NCBI GenBank assembly: GCA_964542475.1
Contig: CAZIUL010000018.1
Span: forward strand, 1-64,000
Direction of reading: 5' to 3'
Length of the DNA stretch: 64,000 nucleotides
Source: CAZIUL01 sp964542475
GTDB taxonomy: Bacteria; Planctomycetota; B15-G4; CAYZWU01
Of the stretch, positions 42,603 to 51,634 are shown piece after piece. The translations under genes were made by a program, and so were the position numbers. The notes below the pieces were generated by a model, which was not told the DNA's origin, ran no database searches, and saw only the letters and a list, made by a program, of their open reading frames with translations. Within the stretch, counting starts at the first letter, position 1, and the number at the start of each line of letters is the position of its first letter.

Positions 42603-44009
42603 CTACCTGGTATAACCCAGCTTCCTTAGATCTTCCATGGTTTCATCGGAGAGATCCGCGGGCCTGCCGCCTGTTTCGCCCGCCCTTTTCAGGCCGCTCA
42701 GCAGGTTCATCAGTTCCTGCTTGAGCGCGGCGGCCTCCTCTTTGCTGGAAACAGCCAGGTTACACTTTTCGAGAGGGTCTTTTTCGAGATCGAAAAGCCA
42801 CGTCTCCTTTGTTTCCATATCCATGATCAGCTTGAGGTTGTTCACGCGTATGGCTTTTTTTTCGCTTCCGTACAGACAGCCTTCGAAAAACAGGGAAGGG
42901 GCGTACCCTGTGCCGCCTCCATCTCTTTGTGCGTCCTCCCCGCGCAGCAGCGTAAGAAAGCTCTGTCCCTCAAACGTGTCCGGCCGGGCAAGCCCCAGGT
43001 AGTCGTGGAGAAACGGCATCACATCCATGAGCCTTACCGGATCGCGCACCCCAATGCCCGCATACTCTTTCCCTGGAAAACGCACCAGAAGCGGAACCCT
43101 CAAGAGCTCCTCGTACTGGGTGTGCCCGTGCTCGAATCCGCCGTGATCCCACAGCTCCTCGCCGTGATCCGACGTTACCACAACAACCGTGTTCTCCAAG
43201 ATGCCCTCTTCGCGCAGGTGGTCCATGAGCCTTCCAACCTCCCTGTCGGTGAAAGCCACCTCCCCGCAGTAAAGGTTGTGCATGTTCTCCTTATCCATCC
43301 CGGTCATCAGGACCTTGCCCTCCCTCACATCGTCGGGATGCTTGACATCCATCACGCGCCCCTTGAACGATCCGCCGAACCGCTCCCTGAACTCGGGCGG
43401 GGGAAGATAAGCGAAATGGGGATCGAAGTAGTGAAGCAGGAGAAAAAAAGGTTTATCCTCTTTTTCATGGTGGTTGAGCCACCTTATGGCCAGTCCCGTG
43501 ACCTCGTCAGCCCTGCGGATCTTTTTTATCTCAGCCGGATAAAAATCATACGATCCAAAGCCATCATTAAAACCGAATACGCCGCGCAAGAAAATGTTGT
43601 TCACAACCGCCGCGGTCGTGTACCCCTGATCCTCGAACGACTGCGGCGCCTTGCGCATCCTCTTTCGGATGGGATAAAACATTCCTTCCATCCTTCCGAC
43701 AGCGCCGTGTTGTGACGGGTAGGTGGATGTGATCAGGCTTGCAAAAGAGGGCAATGTCCACGGAGACTGGCTGTAGGCCGAATAAAAAAGCACCCCCTCC
43801 CCGGCAAACGCATCCAGGTTTGGAGTTGCCTGGCGCGGCGAGCCGTAGCACCCCAGCATGTCCGCGCGAAGCGTATCGATTACCACAACGAGCACGTTGG
43901 TCCGCTCATTTGGCGCGCAGCCCGAAGCGGATAAAAAGACCGCCGTAAAAAGGCCCGCGTGTACCAGGACGTACGATAAGCCTCGGTTTGCCCGGATCTT
44001 TCCGTTCAT
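42603..44009 (-). CDS. Sulfatase-fold (alkaline phosphatase superfamily) lipoprotein
   Basis: The 468-residue protein starts at ATG 44009, which overlaps the upstream stop as ATGA. It has a lipoprotein signal (AVFLSASGC) and a PF00884-type domain. Metal motifs VVIDTLRADMLGCYG and VTSDHGEELWDHGGFEHG are intact. The catalytic segment SPWTLPSFASLITS carries Thr where formylglycine Cys should be, so it is probably a phosphotransferase/phosphodiesterase-type or a non-classical member. Its operon contains a TMTC-like glycosyltransferase and a methyltransferase, suggesting a role in modifying cell-surface glycans. It ends the operon at the terminator at 42530. Confidence 0.82.
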   Translation of the reverse strand: MNGKIRANRGLSYVLVHAGLFTAVFLSASGCAPNERTNVLVVVIDTLRADMLGCYGSPRQATPNLDAFAGEGVLFYSAYSQSPWTLPSFASLITSTYPSQHGAVGRMEGMFYPIRKRMRKAPQSFEDQGYTTAAVVNNIFLRGVFGFNDGFGSYDFYPAEIKKIRRADEVTGLAIRWLNHHEKEDKPFFLLLHYFDPHFAYLPPPEFRERFGGSFKGRVMDVKHPDDVREGKVLMTGMDKENMHNLYCGEVAFTDREVGRLMDHLREEGILENTVVVVTSDHGEELWDHGGFEHGHTQYEELLRVPLLVRFPGKEYAGIGVRDPVRLMDVMPFLHDYLGLARPDTFEGQSFLTLLRGEDAQRDGGGTGYAPSLFFEGCLYGSEKKAIRVNNLKLIMDMETKETWLFDLEKDPLEKCNLAVSSKEEAAALKQELMNLLSGLKRAGETGGRPADLSDETMEDLRKLGYTR

Positions 44010-45796
44010 GGCTCCTTGTTTCCCGCCTCCTCGGCCTGTTTTCGCATCTTTTCGGTTTCCTCCAGCATATCCAGGATCTTCTTGTGGCTCGGGAACTCTT
44101 TCTTGCCCTCGTTCAGAATCCTGTGTGCTCCCTTGACGTGGCCTTTTTGAAGCATTATTGCCGCCATCTCCAAATAAAGCCCGGGAGAGAGTATACCATT
44201 CATTTCGGCTTTCTTGTAACAATCAAGGGCCAGGTGGTGTTTACCCATGAGCACATAAAGCCTACCGAGAGCCAGCATTATTTCCGGCCTGTCATGGCCT
44301 TCGCCGACAATTCTCATGAGTCGAGCCTGCGCCCTTTCCAGCCGGCCTTCCTCAATCAGGCAAATCGCTATGTTGTAGTGCAGCGCGGAAGACGGCTCGG
44401 ATAGTTTTTCAGCCTTGCGGAGCGCTGCAAGCGCCTTCTTGAAGCTTCCCTTTTCTATCCGGGCCGCTCCCAGGTTGTTCCAGGCGCGCGCATTCCGAGG
44501 CGCATGCCTGGTCGCGCACAGCCATAGCTCGGTCGGATCCTGCCAGACCTCGTTCTGCCTGAAGGAGAACACCCCGCAAAGAATGCTCAATACAACAACG
44601 AGCGCGGCTGCCGGGCGCCACGGTGTCTTTTCAGGCAATGCACCGGCAAAAGCCTGCAAGGTGGCCAGCACAACCAGCAAAACACCGAAGCTCGGGATGT
44701 ATGTCCAGTGCTCGTGCATCAGAAGGGCCGCGGGCACAACGCCGGATGTGGGCAAAATTAGCAGGAAAAACCAGAAGACGCCGAAAGCGATGCGGCCGTC
44801 CTTTTTCCTCACAAAAAAAGCGAACAGCAAAACCGCGGCGTGAACAGCCATCGCGGCAATAAGCCCGGGATCCCCCAGGTTGTCGCGGATTGTGAATTCG
44901 TAGTCCATGGAAAGATCCGTTGGCAGGACATAGAGCTTCAGGTAATGAAGCCGAACCACCATCTCCGTGAGAAAGTAGGGGAAGGCAGCAGGGACATCGC
45001 GCCCCTTTCCCATGGCGCCGAGATGCTGTTTTTCGAACCCTGCAAAAAAATTGACAAGACCGAGCAGGAGCACCACCATAATCGGCACGGCGAGCATGAG
45101 CCAGCGTCTGTTACGCGCGGGCGGGGCCTCGCCTCTTCTCACTAGCAGGTCGAAAAGCACGATGCATGGGAAAAACATGAACGCTCTTTCCTTTGAAGCG
45201 AGCGCGAGCATCAGGAAAAACGCAACCGCCGCTCCGCGCACCAGGCTGTACCGTTCTATGTTTTTTTTCGAATGCACGAGCAGTGCGGAAAAAAGAAACA
45301 CGGCGCACAGGAGCTCTGAGCGTGCAAACGTGTAGTTCACCGCCTGCGTGTTTATGGGGTGCGCCTCGAAAATCAGCGCCCCGGCAAAGGCTAAAAAGCA
45401 GGCAACCGACGAGTCGGCCGAAGCAGGGGCGTATTGTTCGAGCAGCCGCTTCAAGAGAAAGAACAGCAGAACGCCCACAGCGGCATGGAGTGCGATGTTG
45501 ACCAGGTGGTATCCGGGCAGGTCGTTCCCATGCACGGCCATGTTGATCTTGTACGTGAGCTTGTTCAAAAAACGCAGTTCGAGCAGGGCTTCCGGGAACG
45601 AGAGCTTTTGAATGTCGATGTTCCGTTGAATGTAGTCGATGTCATCGGCCACGAACGGGCTCTGCAGGGAGTTGCTGTAAATGAGATAAGGAGCAAGAAC
45701 CAGGACAAGCACGCCCAGCGCTACAAACAAGGGTCTCGGCTCTTTTCGCGCGAATGCGAAAGACGGGCCGGCTGTTGCTGTGCTTTGTCCGGTCAT
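44006..45796 (-). CDS. TMTC-like GT-C membrane protein with C-terminal TPR repeats
   Basis: The 596-residue protein (ATG 45796, overlapping the methyltransferase stop as ATGA) has about 11 membrane segments in residues 20-410, with the FVADDIDYI acidic motif in the first loop, characteristic of GT-C/O-mannosyltransferase-like proteins. It continues in TPR repeats (about 425-590: NARAWNNLGAARIEKGSFKK...). This resembles the TMTC/DUF1736-type arrangement, which glycosylates exported proteins from polyprenyl-phosphate sugars. The acceptor is unknown. It is translationally coupled to both neighbours in one operon. Confidence 0.8.
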   Translation of the reverse strand: MTGQSTATAGPSFAFARKEPRPLFVALGVLVLVLAPYLIYSNSLQSPFVADDIDYIQRNIDIQKLSFPEALLELRFLNKLTYKINMAVHGNDLPGYHLVNIALHAAVGVLLFFLLKRLLEQYAPASADSSVACFLAFAGALIFEAHPINTQAVNYTFARSELLCAVFLFSALLVHSKKNIERYSLVRGAAVAFFLMLALASKERAFMFFPCIVLFDLLVRRGEAPPARNRRWLMLAVPIMVVLLLGLVNFFAGFEKQHLGAMGKGRDVPAAFPYFLTEMVVRLHYLKLYVLPTDLSMDYEFTIRDNLGDPGLIAAMAVHAAVLLFAFFVRKKDGRIAFGVFWFFLLILPTSGVVPAALLMHEHWTYIPSFGVLLVVLATLQAFAGALPEKTPWRPAAALVVVLSILCGVFSFRQNEVWQDPTELWLCATRHAPRNARAWNNLGAARIEKGSFKKALAALRKAEKLSEPSSALHYNIAICLIEEGRLERAQARLMRIVGEGHDRPEIMLALGRLYVLMGKHHLALDCYKKAEMNGILSPGLYLEMAAIMLQKGHVKGAHRILNEGKKEFPSHKKILDMLEETEKMRKQAEEAGNKEP

Positions 45797-46455
45797 GTCC
45801 TCTTGTTTTCCAAACCTCTTGGGCCTACGCACACATACTCAGTTTCTGATACGAAACGCGCCAGGTACTCGTGTATCTTTATTTCGAAGCCGCATGCCTC
45901 GAGCTCCCTTTTGAAACCTTTAACCCCGATGGTATGCCGCGCTGAAGCCCGCCTTCCAAACAGTGCCTTGATCCTGCGGCGCATCCACTGAATGTTGAAC
46001 CCGCCCCAAAAAGATATAACCACAGGGCCTGATGTAACGCGGCAAAGCTCCGCGATCAATGCCGCGCGTTCCTCTCTGTCGCCCAGGTGGTGGAAAAAGC
46101 GGCAGCAGATACAGGCATCCACCGCGTTGTCCGTCAAGGGAAGCATGAAAACCGATGCTGCGACCGCCGTACCGGGCTGTATGCTCCCTGTTTCCGTTCC
46201 CTTGAGAATCATTTCCATGGAAGAGTCGATGCCGACGATCCGCCGCCCCGCGGCACGCAGGCACGACAAGAGCCGCCCTGTGCCGCACGCAGCATCGAGA
46301 ACGACCCCGTCCACAGGAACTCCTTTTATGAGCTTCTCGATGAGACCTGCTTCGCGCCGTGTGACCATACGGCGATTGCGCCCCTGCCCGTGTCTGGCCT
46401 GGTACTCATCAGCCGCTTCGCGGGATCTATACGCCTCCTGTACTTTACGGTTCAA
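45793..46455 (-). CDS. Class I SAM-dependent methyltransferase
   Basis: The 220-residue protein has the SAM-binding motif VVLDAACGTGRLLSCL (near 51), motif II GIDSSMEMI and a later FVMLPLTDNAVDACICCRFF-like segment. It is a Methyltransf_11/25-type fold without a targeting signal. The substrate cannot be read. As the first gene of a three-gene operon with a TMTC-like protein and a sulfatase-fold lipoprotein, it may methylate a lipid-linked sugar or glycan. It is divergent from the gene at 46605 (149-bp spacer). Confidence 0.85.
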   Translation of the reverse strand: MNRKVQEAYRSREAADEYQARHGQGRNRRMVTRREAGLIEKLIKGVPVDGVVLDAACGTGRLLSCLRAAGRRIVGIDSSMEMILKGTETGSIQPGTAVAASVFMLPLTDNAVDACICCRFFHHLGDREERAALIAELCRVTSGPVVISFWGGFNIQWMRRRIKALFGRRASARHTIGVKGFKRELEACGFEIKIHEYLARFVSETEYVCVGPRGLENKRT

Positions 46456-46558
46456 AAAAGTCGTGATTCCAAAAAGACCGTTTCTGCGAGCCGGGTGATC
46501 CTTGCCTGTGCATACTATCCGCGCCTGGAAAACACGATGGTACAGAAATCGAAAAAAT

Positions 46559-46588
46559 CCGACACTGTATTTTCTATTGCCGGATAAT
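46559..46588 (+). promoter_or_regulatory. Candidate sigma70-like promoter for the 46605 gene
   Basis: CCGACA (46559-46564) and GATAAT (46583-46588) are 18 bp apart, 16 bp before the ATG at 46605. The -10 matches 5 of 6, the -35 4 of 6. The short leader and lack of a ribosome site make this weak. Confidence 0.3.
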
Positions 46589-46604
46589 TAGGTACCATTT
46601 ACGC

Positions 46605-48011
46605 ATGAAGCGCAGAGTACTGTTGCTAGGCATTCTTTTCCTGTTATCCGCAGGATTTTCAGTGGCTACCTGCCAGGAAAAAGAGCTGGAAAGCCGCCTC
46701 GAAAGCGCTGAAGGCGAAGAGAGGGTCCAAATCCTGAATGAACTCGCCGGCTTCCTCCTGAACCGCAACCTTGGTAAATCCCTCACCCACGCAAAGAGCG
46801 CTCTTTCCCTGGCCGAAGTGCTGGGCTACAAAACGGGTGAAATGAAGGCCATCAACAACATCGGTGTCTGTTACGCGGTCGCGGGGTACTCCGACAAGGC
46901 CCTGGAAAATTTTCAAAAGAGCCTTGCCATTGGGGAAGAGATCGGCTTCGAGAACATCTGCGGCATGTACAACAACCTGGGCGCGGTATACCTCGAGCTG
47001 GATGACTACAAGAATGCGCACCTCTACTTCGGCAAATCACTGAAATCCGCCGGTGACGGCAAAGAGCTGGTTCGCGCCCACACCTTCGCCAATATCGGCG
47101 AGGCGTTTTTCAAGTCCGGTGATCTGGACAACGCCCTGAAATACTACAAAGGCACCCTGGGTGTCTACGAGAAGGCAAAAAACAAACATCATCTGGCAGG
47201 CGTCCTCTACAGCATCGGGAGCGTTTATTTTGAAAGGAACGATCATGACAACGCGCTGAAGTTCCTGCTGAAAGCCAGGGGCATCAACGATATGATCGGG
47301 GACCATGAAGGGCATGTATACTCATTGTGCGGATTGGGCGACGTGTACCTCGCGATCGAGGATTTTCCGCATGCCCTGAAATGCTACAACGATGCATTGG
47401 AGAACGCGAAAGCGCTGGACAGCAAGACCCTTGTCATGGAAGCTCACAGATGCCTTGCAAACGCATATCATACAAACGGGGAGAATGACCGGGCATGGGC
47501 GCATCTGAGCCGGTTCAACGAGCTCGGCCGGGAGGTGAATGTACAAAAAATCCGTGAGCAGGCTGCAAAGCTGCGGGTGGTTTTCCAGACAGAGCAGAAA
47601 CAAAAGGAGATCGAGCTTCTGCGGAATCAGAACGAGAAACAGTCGCTCCTGCAAAACTCCCTGATAATAGGTTTCTGCGGCCTGCTCGTGCTTTTCTATG
47701 TCTTTATCACGAAGTACCGGATAAAGCAAAAAACCAACATCGAGCTCGAAAAACAGTATGCGGCGATCACTGCCAAAAACGAGGAGCTGTCACTGCTCAA
47801 CAGCCAATTTCAGGAAGCGGCAAAGGACATACAGATGCTGAGCGGCCTGCTGCCCATCTGCTCCTACTGCAAAAAAATTCGTAGCGATGAAGGCAGGTGG
47901 CCAGAGCTGGAACAGTATATCAAGGGACATTCCAAGGCCGAATTCAGCCACAGCATCTGCCCCGACTGTTATGAAAGGGTGTCTTCAAACCTGGAGAACC
48001 CAGAGGGCTAA
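46605..48011 (+). CDS. TPR-repeat membrane protein with C-terminal Cys domain
   Basis: The 468-residue protein has a signal sequence (LLLGILFLLSAGFSVATC), about eight TPR repeats (residues 40-310, such as KAINNIGVCYAVAGYSDKALE), a coiled-coil, one transmembrane segment (about 350-370) and a cytosolic tail. The tail ends in CSYCKKIRSDEGRWPELEQY and SICPDCYERV, a Cys-pair domain often fused to PAS or receiver domains in signalling proteins. The TPR region is likely periplasmic and the Cys domain cytosolic. It may sense or transmit a signal across the membrane. No operon partner. Confidence 0.75.
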   Translation: MKRRVLLLGILFLLSAGFSVATCQEKELESRLESAEGEERVQILNELAGFLLNRNLGKSLTHAKSALSLAEVLGYKTGEMKAINNIGVCYAVAGYSDKALENFQKSLAIGEEIGFENICGMYNNLGAVYLELDDYKNAHLYFGKSLKSAGDGKELVRAHTFANIGEAFFKSGDLDNALKYYKGTLGVYEKAKNKHHLAGVLYSIGSVYFERNDHDNALKFLLKARGINDMIGDHEGHVYSLCGLGDVYLAIEDFPHALKCYNDALENAKALDSKTLVMEAHRCLANAYHTNGENDRAWAHLSRFNELGREVNVQKIREQAAKLRVVFQTEQKQKEIELLRNQNEKQSLLQNSLIIGFCGLLVLFYVFITKYRIKQKTNIELEKQYAAITAKNEELSLLNSQFQEAAKDIQMLSGLLPICSYCKKIRSDEGRWPELEQYIKGHSKAEFSHSICPDCYERVSSNLENPEG

Positions 48012-48063
48012 ACCGCATATTTCGGCACCTCGCGACGAAGAGTATGAAATAAGCAGGCTACTA
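48009..48063. repeat. Internally deleted long inverted-repeat element
   Basis: AACCGCATATTTC is joined directly to GGCACCTCGCGACGAAGAG and TATGAAATAAGCAGGCT, that is, one outer end of the element is fused to the other with the middle lost. It starts on the stop codon of the TPR gene. A CACGGAT repeat (48068-48094) follows. Confidence 0.65.
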
Positions 48064-48106
48064 GGAAGAGAACCACGGATAAACACGGATAACTTATATC
48101 TGGCGT

Positions 48107-48390
48107 TTGGAGGGCGGCAGTCTCTTGCCGCCTCTTCTCTTCCGGCGTCGACAAAGCGACGCCCTCCATTGTTCAAGCGGTATGTGCCGTTTCTTCTGGA
48201 GGGATGGCAGTCTCTTGCCGCCTCTTCTCTTCCGGCGTCGACAAAGCGACGCCCTCCATTGTTCAAGCGGTATGTGCCGTTTCTTCTGGAGGGATGGCAG
48301 TCTCTTGCCGCCTCTTCTCTTCCGGCGTCGACAAAGCGGCGCCCTCCATGCCGTCCTCTTCAGGTCGGGGTGGAACCCGACCCTCCATGG
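48107..48390. repeat. 90-bp tandem array of the hairpin repeat
   Basis: CAGTCTCTTGCCGCCTCTTC starts at 48118, 48208 and 48298, an exact 90-bp period (30 codons). It is homologous to the array at 24183-24415 but in the opposite orientation, with a 3-bp longer unit. In each, the minus- or plus-strand frame reads NNGGRRxVxAGxEEAARDC. A unique tail (about 48340-48390) carries CGGGTTCCACCCCGACCTG on the minus strand. The 396-bp interval 48012-48407 holds only repeats. Confidence 0.85.
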
Positions 48391-48407
48391 AAATTCGGGA
48401 AAGCTCC

Positions 48408-50765
48408 CTACCACTTCCCGTCCTGCATGTACTGGTGCATGGATTGCGCTGCAACACGTCCCGCGCCCATGGCAAGGATCACCGTGGCCGCGCCGGTAAC
48501 GATGTCGCCGCCCGCAAAAACCCCCTTCTTGCTGGTGCGTCCCGTGGCCTCGTCCGCCACGATGTTCCCCCAGCGGTTCAATTCGAGATCTTTCGTGGTC
48601 TTGGTGAGCAGGGGGTTCGCTCCCTGGCCGATCGCCATTACCATAACTTCCACGTCGAGGACATGCTCGGACCCCTCGATCGGAACAGGGCGCCGCCTGC
48701 CCGAGTCGTCCGGCTCGCCGAGCTCCATCTTGATGCATTCCATGCCCGTGATCCAGCCGTCCTCGTCTCCGAGCACCTTCACGGGGTTCGTCAGAAGCTT
48801 CATTTGCACGCCTTCCTCGATGGCGTTGACTATCTCCTCTTCGCGCGCGGGCATCTCCTGGCGGGAGCGGCGATACACGTTGTACACGTTGTCAGCCCCG
48901 AGCCTGAGCGACGAGCGGGCCGCGTCCATGGCCACATTGCCGCCTCCCACAACGGCCACGTTCCGCGCCAGGCGGACAGGCGTGTCGTACTCCGGGAAGC
49001 GGTAGGCTTTCATCAGATTGACGCGCGTAAGGTACTCGTTCGCCGAATAAACCCCCTTCAGGTTCTCGCCTGGAATTTTCATGAAATACGGCAGGCCCGC
49101 TCCGGTGGCGATAAAAACCGTTTCATACCCTTCTTCCATGAGATCGTCTATGCTGCTGGACGGCCCTACCACGTAGCTTGTCTTGATCTCCACACCGAGC
49201 TTGCGCACGTAGTCTGATTCGAGCTGAACGATGCGCTTCGGAAGGCGGAACTCTGGAATCCCGTACACGAGCACGCCTCCGGGGCTGTGGAGCGCCTCGA
49301 AAATCGTGACCGAATGGCCGAGCTTGGCCAGGTCGCCCGCCACGGTAAGCCCGGCAGGGCCTGCGCCTATGACCGCCGCCTTTTTGCCCGTGCTCCCGGG
49401 CAGGGGCGGGGGCTTGATCTCGCCTTGCTCGAACTCGTAGTCCGCGCAAAACCGCTCCAGCCTGCCTATTGCCACGGGATCTCCCTTCTTCCCGAGCACG
49501 CACACCTTCTCGCACTGGTCCTCCTGTGGACAGACGCGGCCGCATATGGCGGGAAGGCAGTTCTTCTCCTTGATCTTGCGGATCGCGCCCATGAAGTCGC
49601 CTTTTTTCATGAGCCCGATAAAAGCGGGGATGTCGATCTCCACCGGGCAGCCGTCGATGCAAAGCGGCTTCTTGCATTCGGTGCAGCGGTTGGCCTCGCG
49701 TATGGCCTGTTCCCGCGTGTACCCGAGCGCAACCTCGTCGAAGTTGGTTATGCGCGCCTTGGGATTCTGCCTGGGCATGGATTCGCGCCGCTTTTTCTTC
49801 TTTTTTTTCTTCTTCTTCTTTTTCTTTTTCTTACTGCCGTCCTTCGCTTCCCCGCCCTCGTCCTCTTCCTCTTCGGCCTTCTCCTCCTCGGCCTTCTCCT
49901 CGGCAGCGATTCCCATGCGGCAGTCGTGCTCCCACATGGCCCTATGCTCCTCACGGGCGTACATGGCGGATCTTGACATCATCTCCTCGAAATCCACGAT
50001 ATGACCGTCGAACTCCGGGCCGTCCACGCATGCGAACTTCACATCGTCGCCGACCGTCACCCTGCAGCCGCCGCACATTCCCGTGCCGTCAACCATGAGC
50101 GGGTTCAGGCTGACTACGGTTTTTATCCCGTGCGGCCTGGACACATCGCAAACAGCCTTCATCATTATCATGGGGCCCACCGCGCACACGCAGTCGATCT
50201 TTACCCCCTCATCGATGAGACGGTTGAGCTCGTCGGTCACGAATCCGTGCCTGCCGTAGGTGCCGTCGTCGGTGGTAATCAAAAGCTCGCTGCTTGCATC
50301 CCGCATCTCGTCCTCGAGAAACAGGAGCTCCTTGGAGCGCGCGCCCACAATGGAGATAACCTTGTTGCCCGCCTCCTTGAACGCGCGTGCGATTGGATAA
50401 ACCGGCGCTATTCCGAGCCCCCCGCCGATGCACACCACCGTGCCGTGGTTTTCGATCTCGCTCGGAATCCCAAGCGGCCCGACGATATCCATGAACCGCT
50501 CGCCGACATCGAGGAGGGACATCTTGTTTGTGGACGCACCGACCACCTGGATGATTATCACCAAAGAGCCCGTCTCCCGGTCGAAATCCACTATGGTCAT
50601 TGGGATCCGTTCGGCGTAGTCATCCGCGCGTATCACCACGAACTGGCCTGGCCGCGCCTTCCTCGCAACCACCGGAGCGTACAGCTTGAAGCGAACGATC
50701 GTGGGCGCGAGCAGATCTTTTTCCAGGATTTCGTTGAGAACCAGTTGTTTTTTCGTTTTAGCCAT
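48408..50765 (-). CDS. NfnAB-type NADH/ferredoxin:NADP+ oxidoreductase, two subunits fused
   Basis: The 785-residue fusion has an N-terminal NfnA/FNR-like part (residues 1-285): FAD-binding RPGQFVVI, NAD-binding CIGGGLGIAPVYPIAR and [2Fe-2S] ligands in GTGMCGGCRVTVGDDVKFAC. A highly charged linker follows (about 285-330) with Glu runs, then 14 consecutive lysines (312-325) and RRES. Residues about 330-785 are a NfnB/GltA-type part with 4Fe-4S ligands (RCTECKKPLCIDGCP, ICGRVCPQEDQCEKVC), FAD-binding AVIGAGPAGLTVAG and NADPH-binding VVGGGNVAMDAA. Normally these are two genes. It probably moves electrons between NADH, NADPH and ferredoxin. ATG 50765 is preferred to 50771 by ribosome-site spacing. 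Confidence 0.88.
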   Translation of the reverse strand: MAKTKKQLVLNEILEKDLLAPTIVRFKLYAPVVARKARPGQFVVIRADDYAERIPMTIVDFDRETGSLVIIIQVVGASTNKMSLLDVGERFMDIVGPLGIPSEIENHGTVVCIGGGLGIAPVYPIARAFKEAGNKVISIVGARSKELLFLEDEMRDASSELLITTDDGTYGRHGFVTDELNRLIDEGVKIDCVCAVGPMIMMKAVCDVSRPHGIKTVVSLNPLMVDGTGMCGGCRVTVGDDVKFACVDGPEFDGHIVDFEEMMSRSAMYAREEHRAMWEHDCRMGIAAEEKAEEEKAEEEEDEGGEAKDGSKKKKKKKKKKKKKKRRESMPRQNPKARITNFDEVALGYTREQAIREANRCTECKKPLCIDGCPVEIDIPAFIGLMKKGDFMGAIRKIKEKNCLPAICGRVCPQEDQCEKVCVLGKKGDPVAIGRLERFCADYEFEQGEIKPPPLPGSTGKKAAVIGAGPAGLTVAGDLAKLGHSVTIFEALHSPGGVLVYGIPEFRLPKRIVQLESDYVRKLGVEIKTSYVVGPSSSIDDLMEEGYETVFIATGAGLPYFMKIPGENLKGVYSANEYLTRVNLMKAYRFPEYDTPVRLARNVAVVGGGNVAMDAARSSLRLGADNVYNVYRRSRQEMPAREEEIVNAIEEGVQMKLLTNPVKVLGDEDGWITGMECIKMELGEPDDSGRRRPVPIEGSEHVLDVEVMVMAIGQGANPLLTKTTKDLELNRWGNIVADEATGRTSKKGVFAGGDIVTGAATVILAMGAGRVAAQSMHQYMQDGKW

Positions 50766-50859
50766 TTCCATTACCTTTGATTTCAGTCGGGAACGGTTTT
50801 CTTATCGTCCTTAGCGTTTTGTTCCTTGCCGGGGAGGTTTTTCAGGGATGCCGTCCTGT

Positions 50860-51273
50860 TCAGGACGAACCCTCTCCGCGGGCTTTTTCGAGAAGCGCCT
50901 CGATCTTTTTCACAAGGTCCGGCACCGCCAGGGGCTTTTCCGCAAATCCGTCAGCCTTCATCCAGTAGCCGTCCTTTTCGAAATCGAACCTGTACCCTGT
51001 GCCTTTGGCCACGGATGTGAGCAGGAGCACAGGAATCCGCTTGTACCTTGGATCGCCTTTGATCCTCTTCACCAGCTCCAAACCGGAGTCATGGCGTTCC
51101 AGCATGATCTCTGTAACGACAACATCGGGCTCCTCGAAAACCACCATCTCCCAGCCTTCGCGCGCCGAATGCGTGAAAAGCACCTCGAAGCCGTGCTCTT
51201 CAAGCAGCGGTTTTGTGGATTCAACGAGCTCCCGATCGTTGTCGACCAGAAGCATGCGGACCTTATCCATCAC
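50860..51273 (-). CDS. Single-domain response-regulator-like protein with Glu at the phosphosite
   Basis: The 137-residue protein is one receiver domain: acidic pair at D11/D13 (LLVDNDREL), T87 in LLLTSVA and K114 in FAEKPLA. The phosphoacceptor Asp is replaced by E55 (VVVTEIMLERHDSG), so it cannot be phosphorylated in the usual way and may mimic the active state. There is no output domain. It lies upstream of the NfnAB fusion in the same direction with an 86-95 bp spacer. A small palindrome (GTCCTG-TT-CAGGAC, 50853-50866) overlaps its stop. AAGGAGG lies upstream of ATG. Confidence 0.85.
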   Translation of the reverse strand: MMDKVRMLLVDNDRELVESTKPLLEEHGFEVLFTHSAREGWEMVVFEEPDVVVTEIMLERHDSGLELVKRIKGDPRYKRIPVLLLTSVAKGTGYRFDFEKDGYWMKADGFAEKPLAVPDLVKKIEALLEKARGEGSS

Positions 51274-51634
51274 AAAGACCTCCTTTTCGATTCATAAAAC
51301 TTGCGCCGGATCGCTGGCAGTTGTTACGCCCTGTCAACCAAGAGGTTACAGGTTATGGCCGCAGCCGAACAGGCAAGGTGCCGACGAATAAGGGGCACCG
51401 AGCAAGCCCTGACTTTCGTTCAAAATAGAAAACCTGTAATTTTACCGGGGGAGAGCTGCCTTGTCAAAGAAAAAGCCCTTTGGCAACTTCGACGACATCA
51501 AACGCTTATACCGTTTTTTTTTGCCCGGGTCATGGATTTACCTGCATTTTGTTGTACCTTCTTATTCTTGCCTGCGGCCGGAGCAAAACACTGCTTCAGC
51601 CGGATCAGCCTTCATATGGCCGGAAAGGAAAACA
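51274..51634. other. Divergent intergenic region (361 bp)
   Basis: This separates the pseudo-receiver gene (minus) from the acyl-CoA synthetase gene (plus). It holds the ribosome sites of both and presumably their promoters, but I cannot assign a clear -35/-10 pair. ORFs that run through it are extensions of the synthetase frame or shadows. Confidence 0.5.

Noticed and set aside
24183..48390. CRISPR array in the 87/90-bp tandem repeats
   Set aside because: Units are identical with no variable spacers, periods are larger than CRISPR, and no cas gene is in the window.
47887..49005. 372-codon plus-strand ORF through the 48-kb array
   Set aside because: It crosses the TPR gene end, the repeats and the antisense of the NfnAB fusion. 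No ribosome site or domain supports it.
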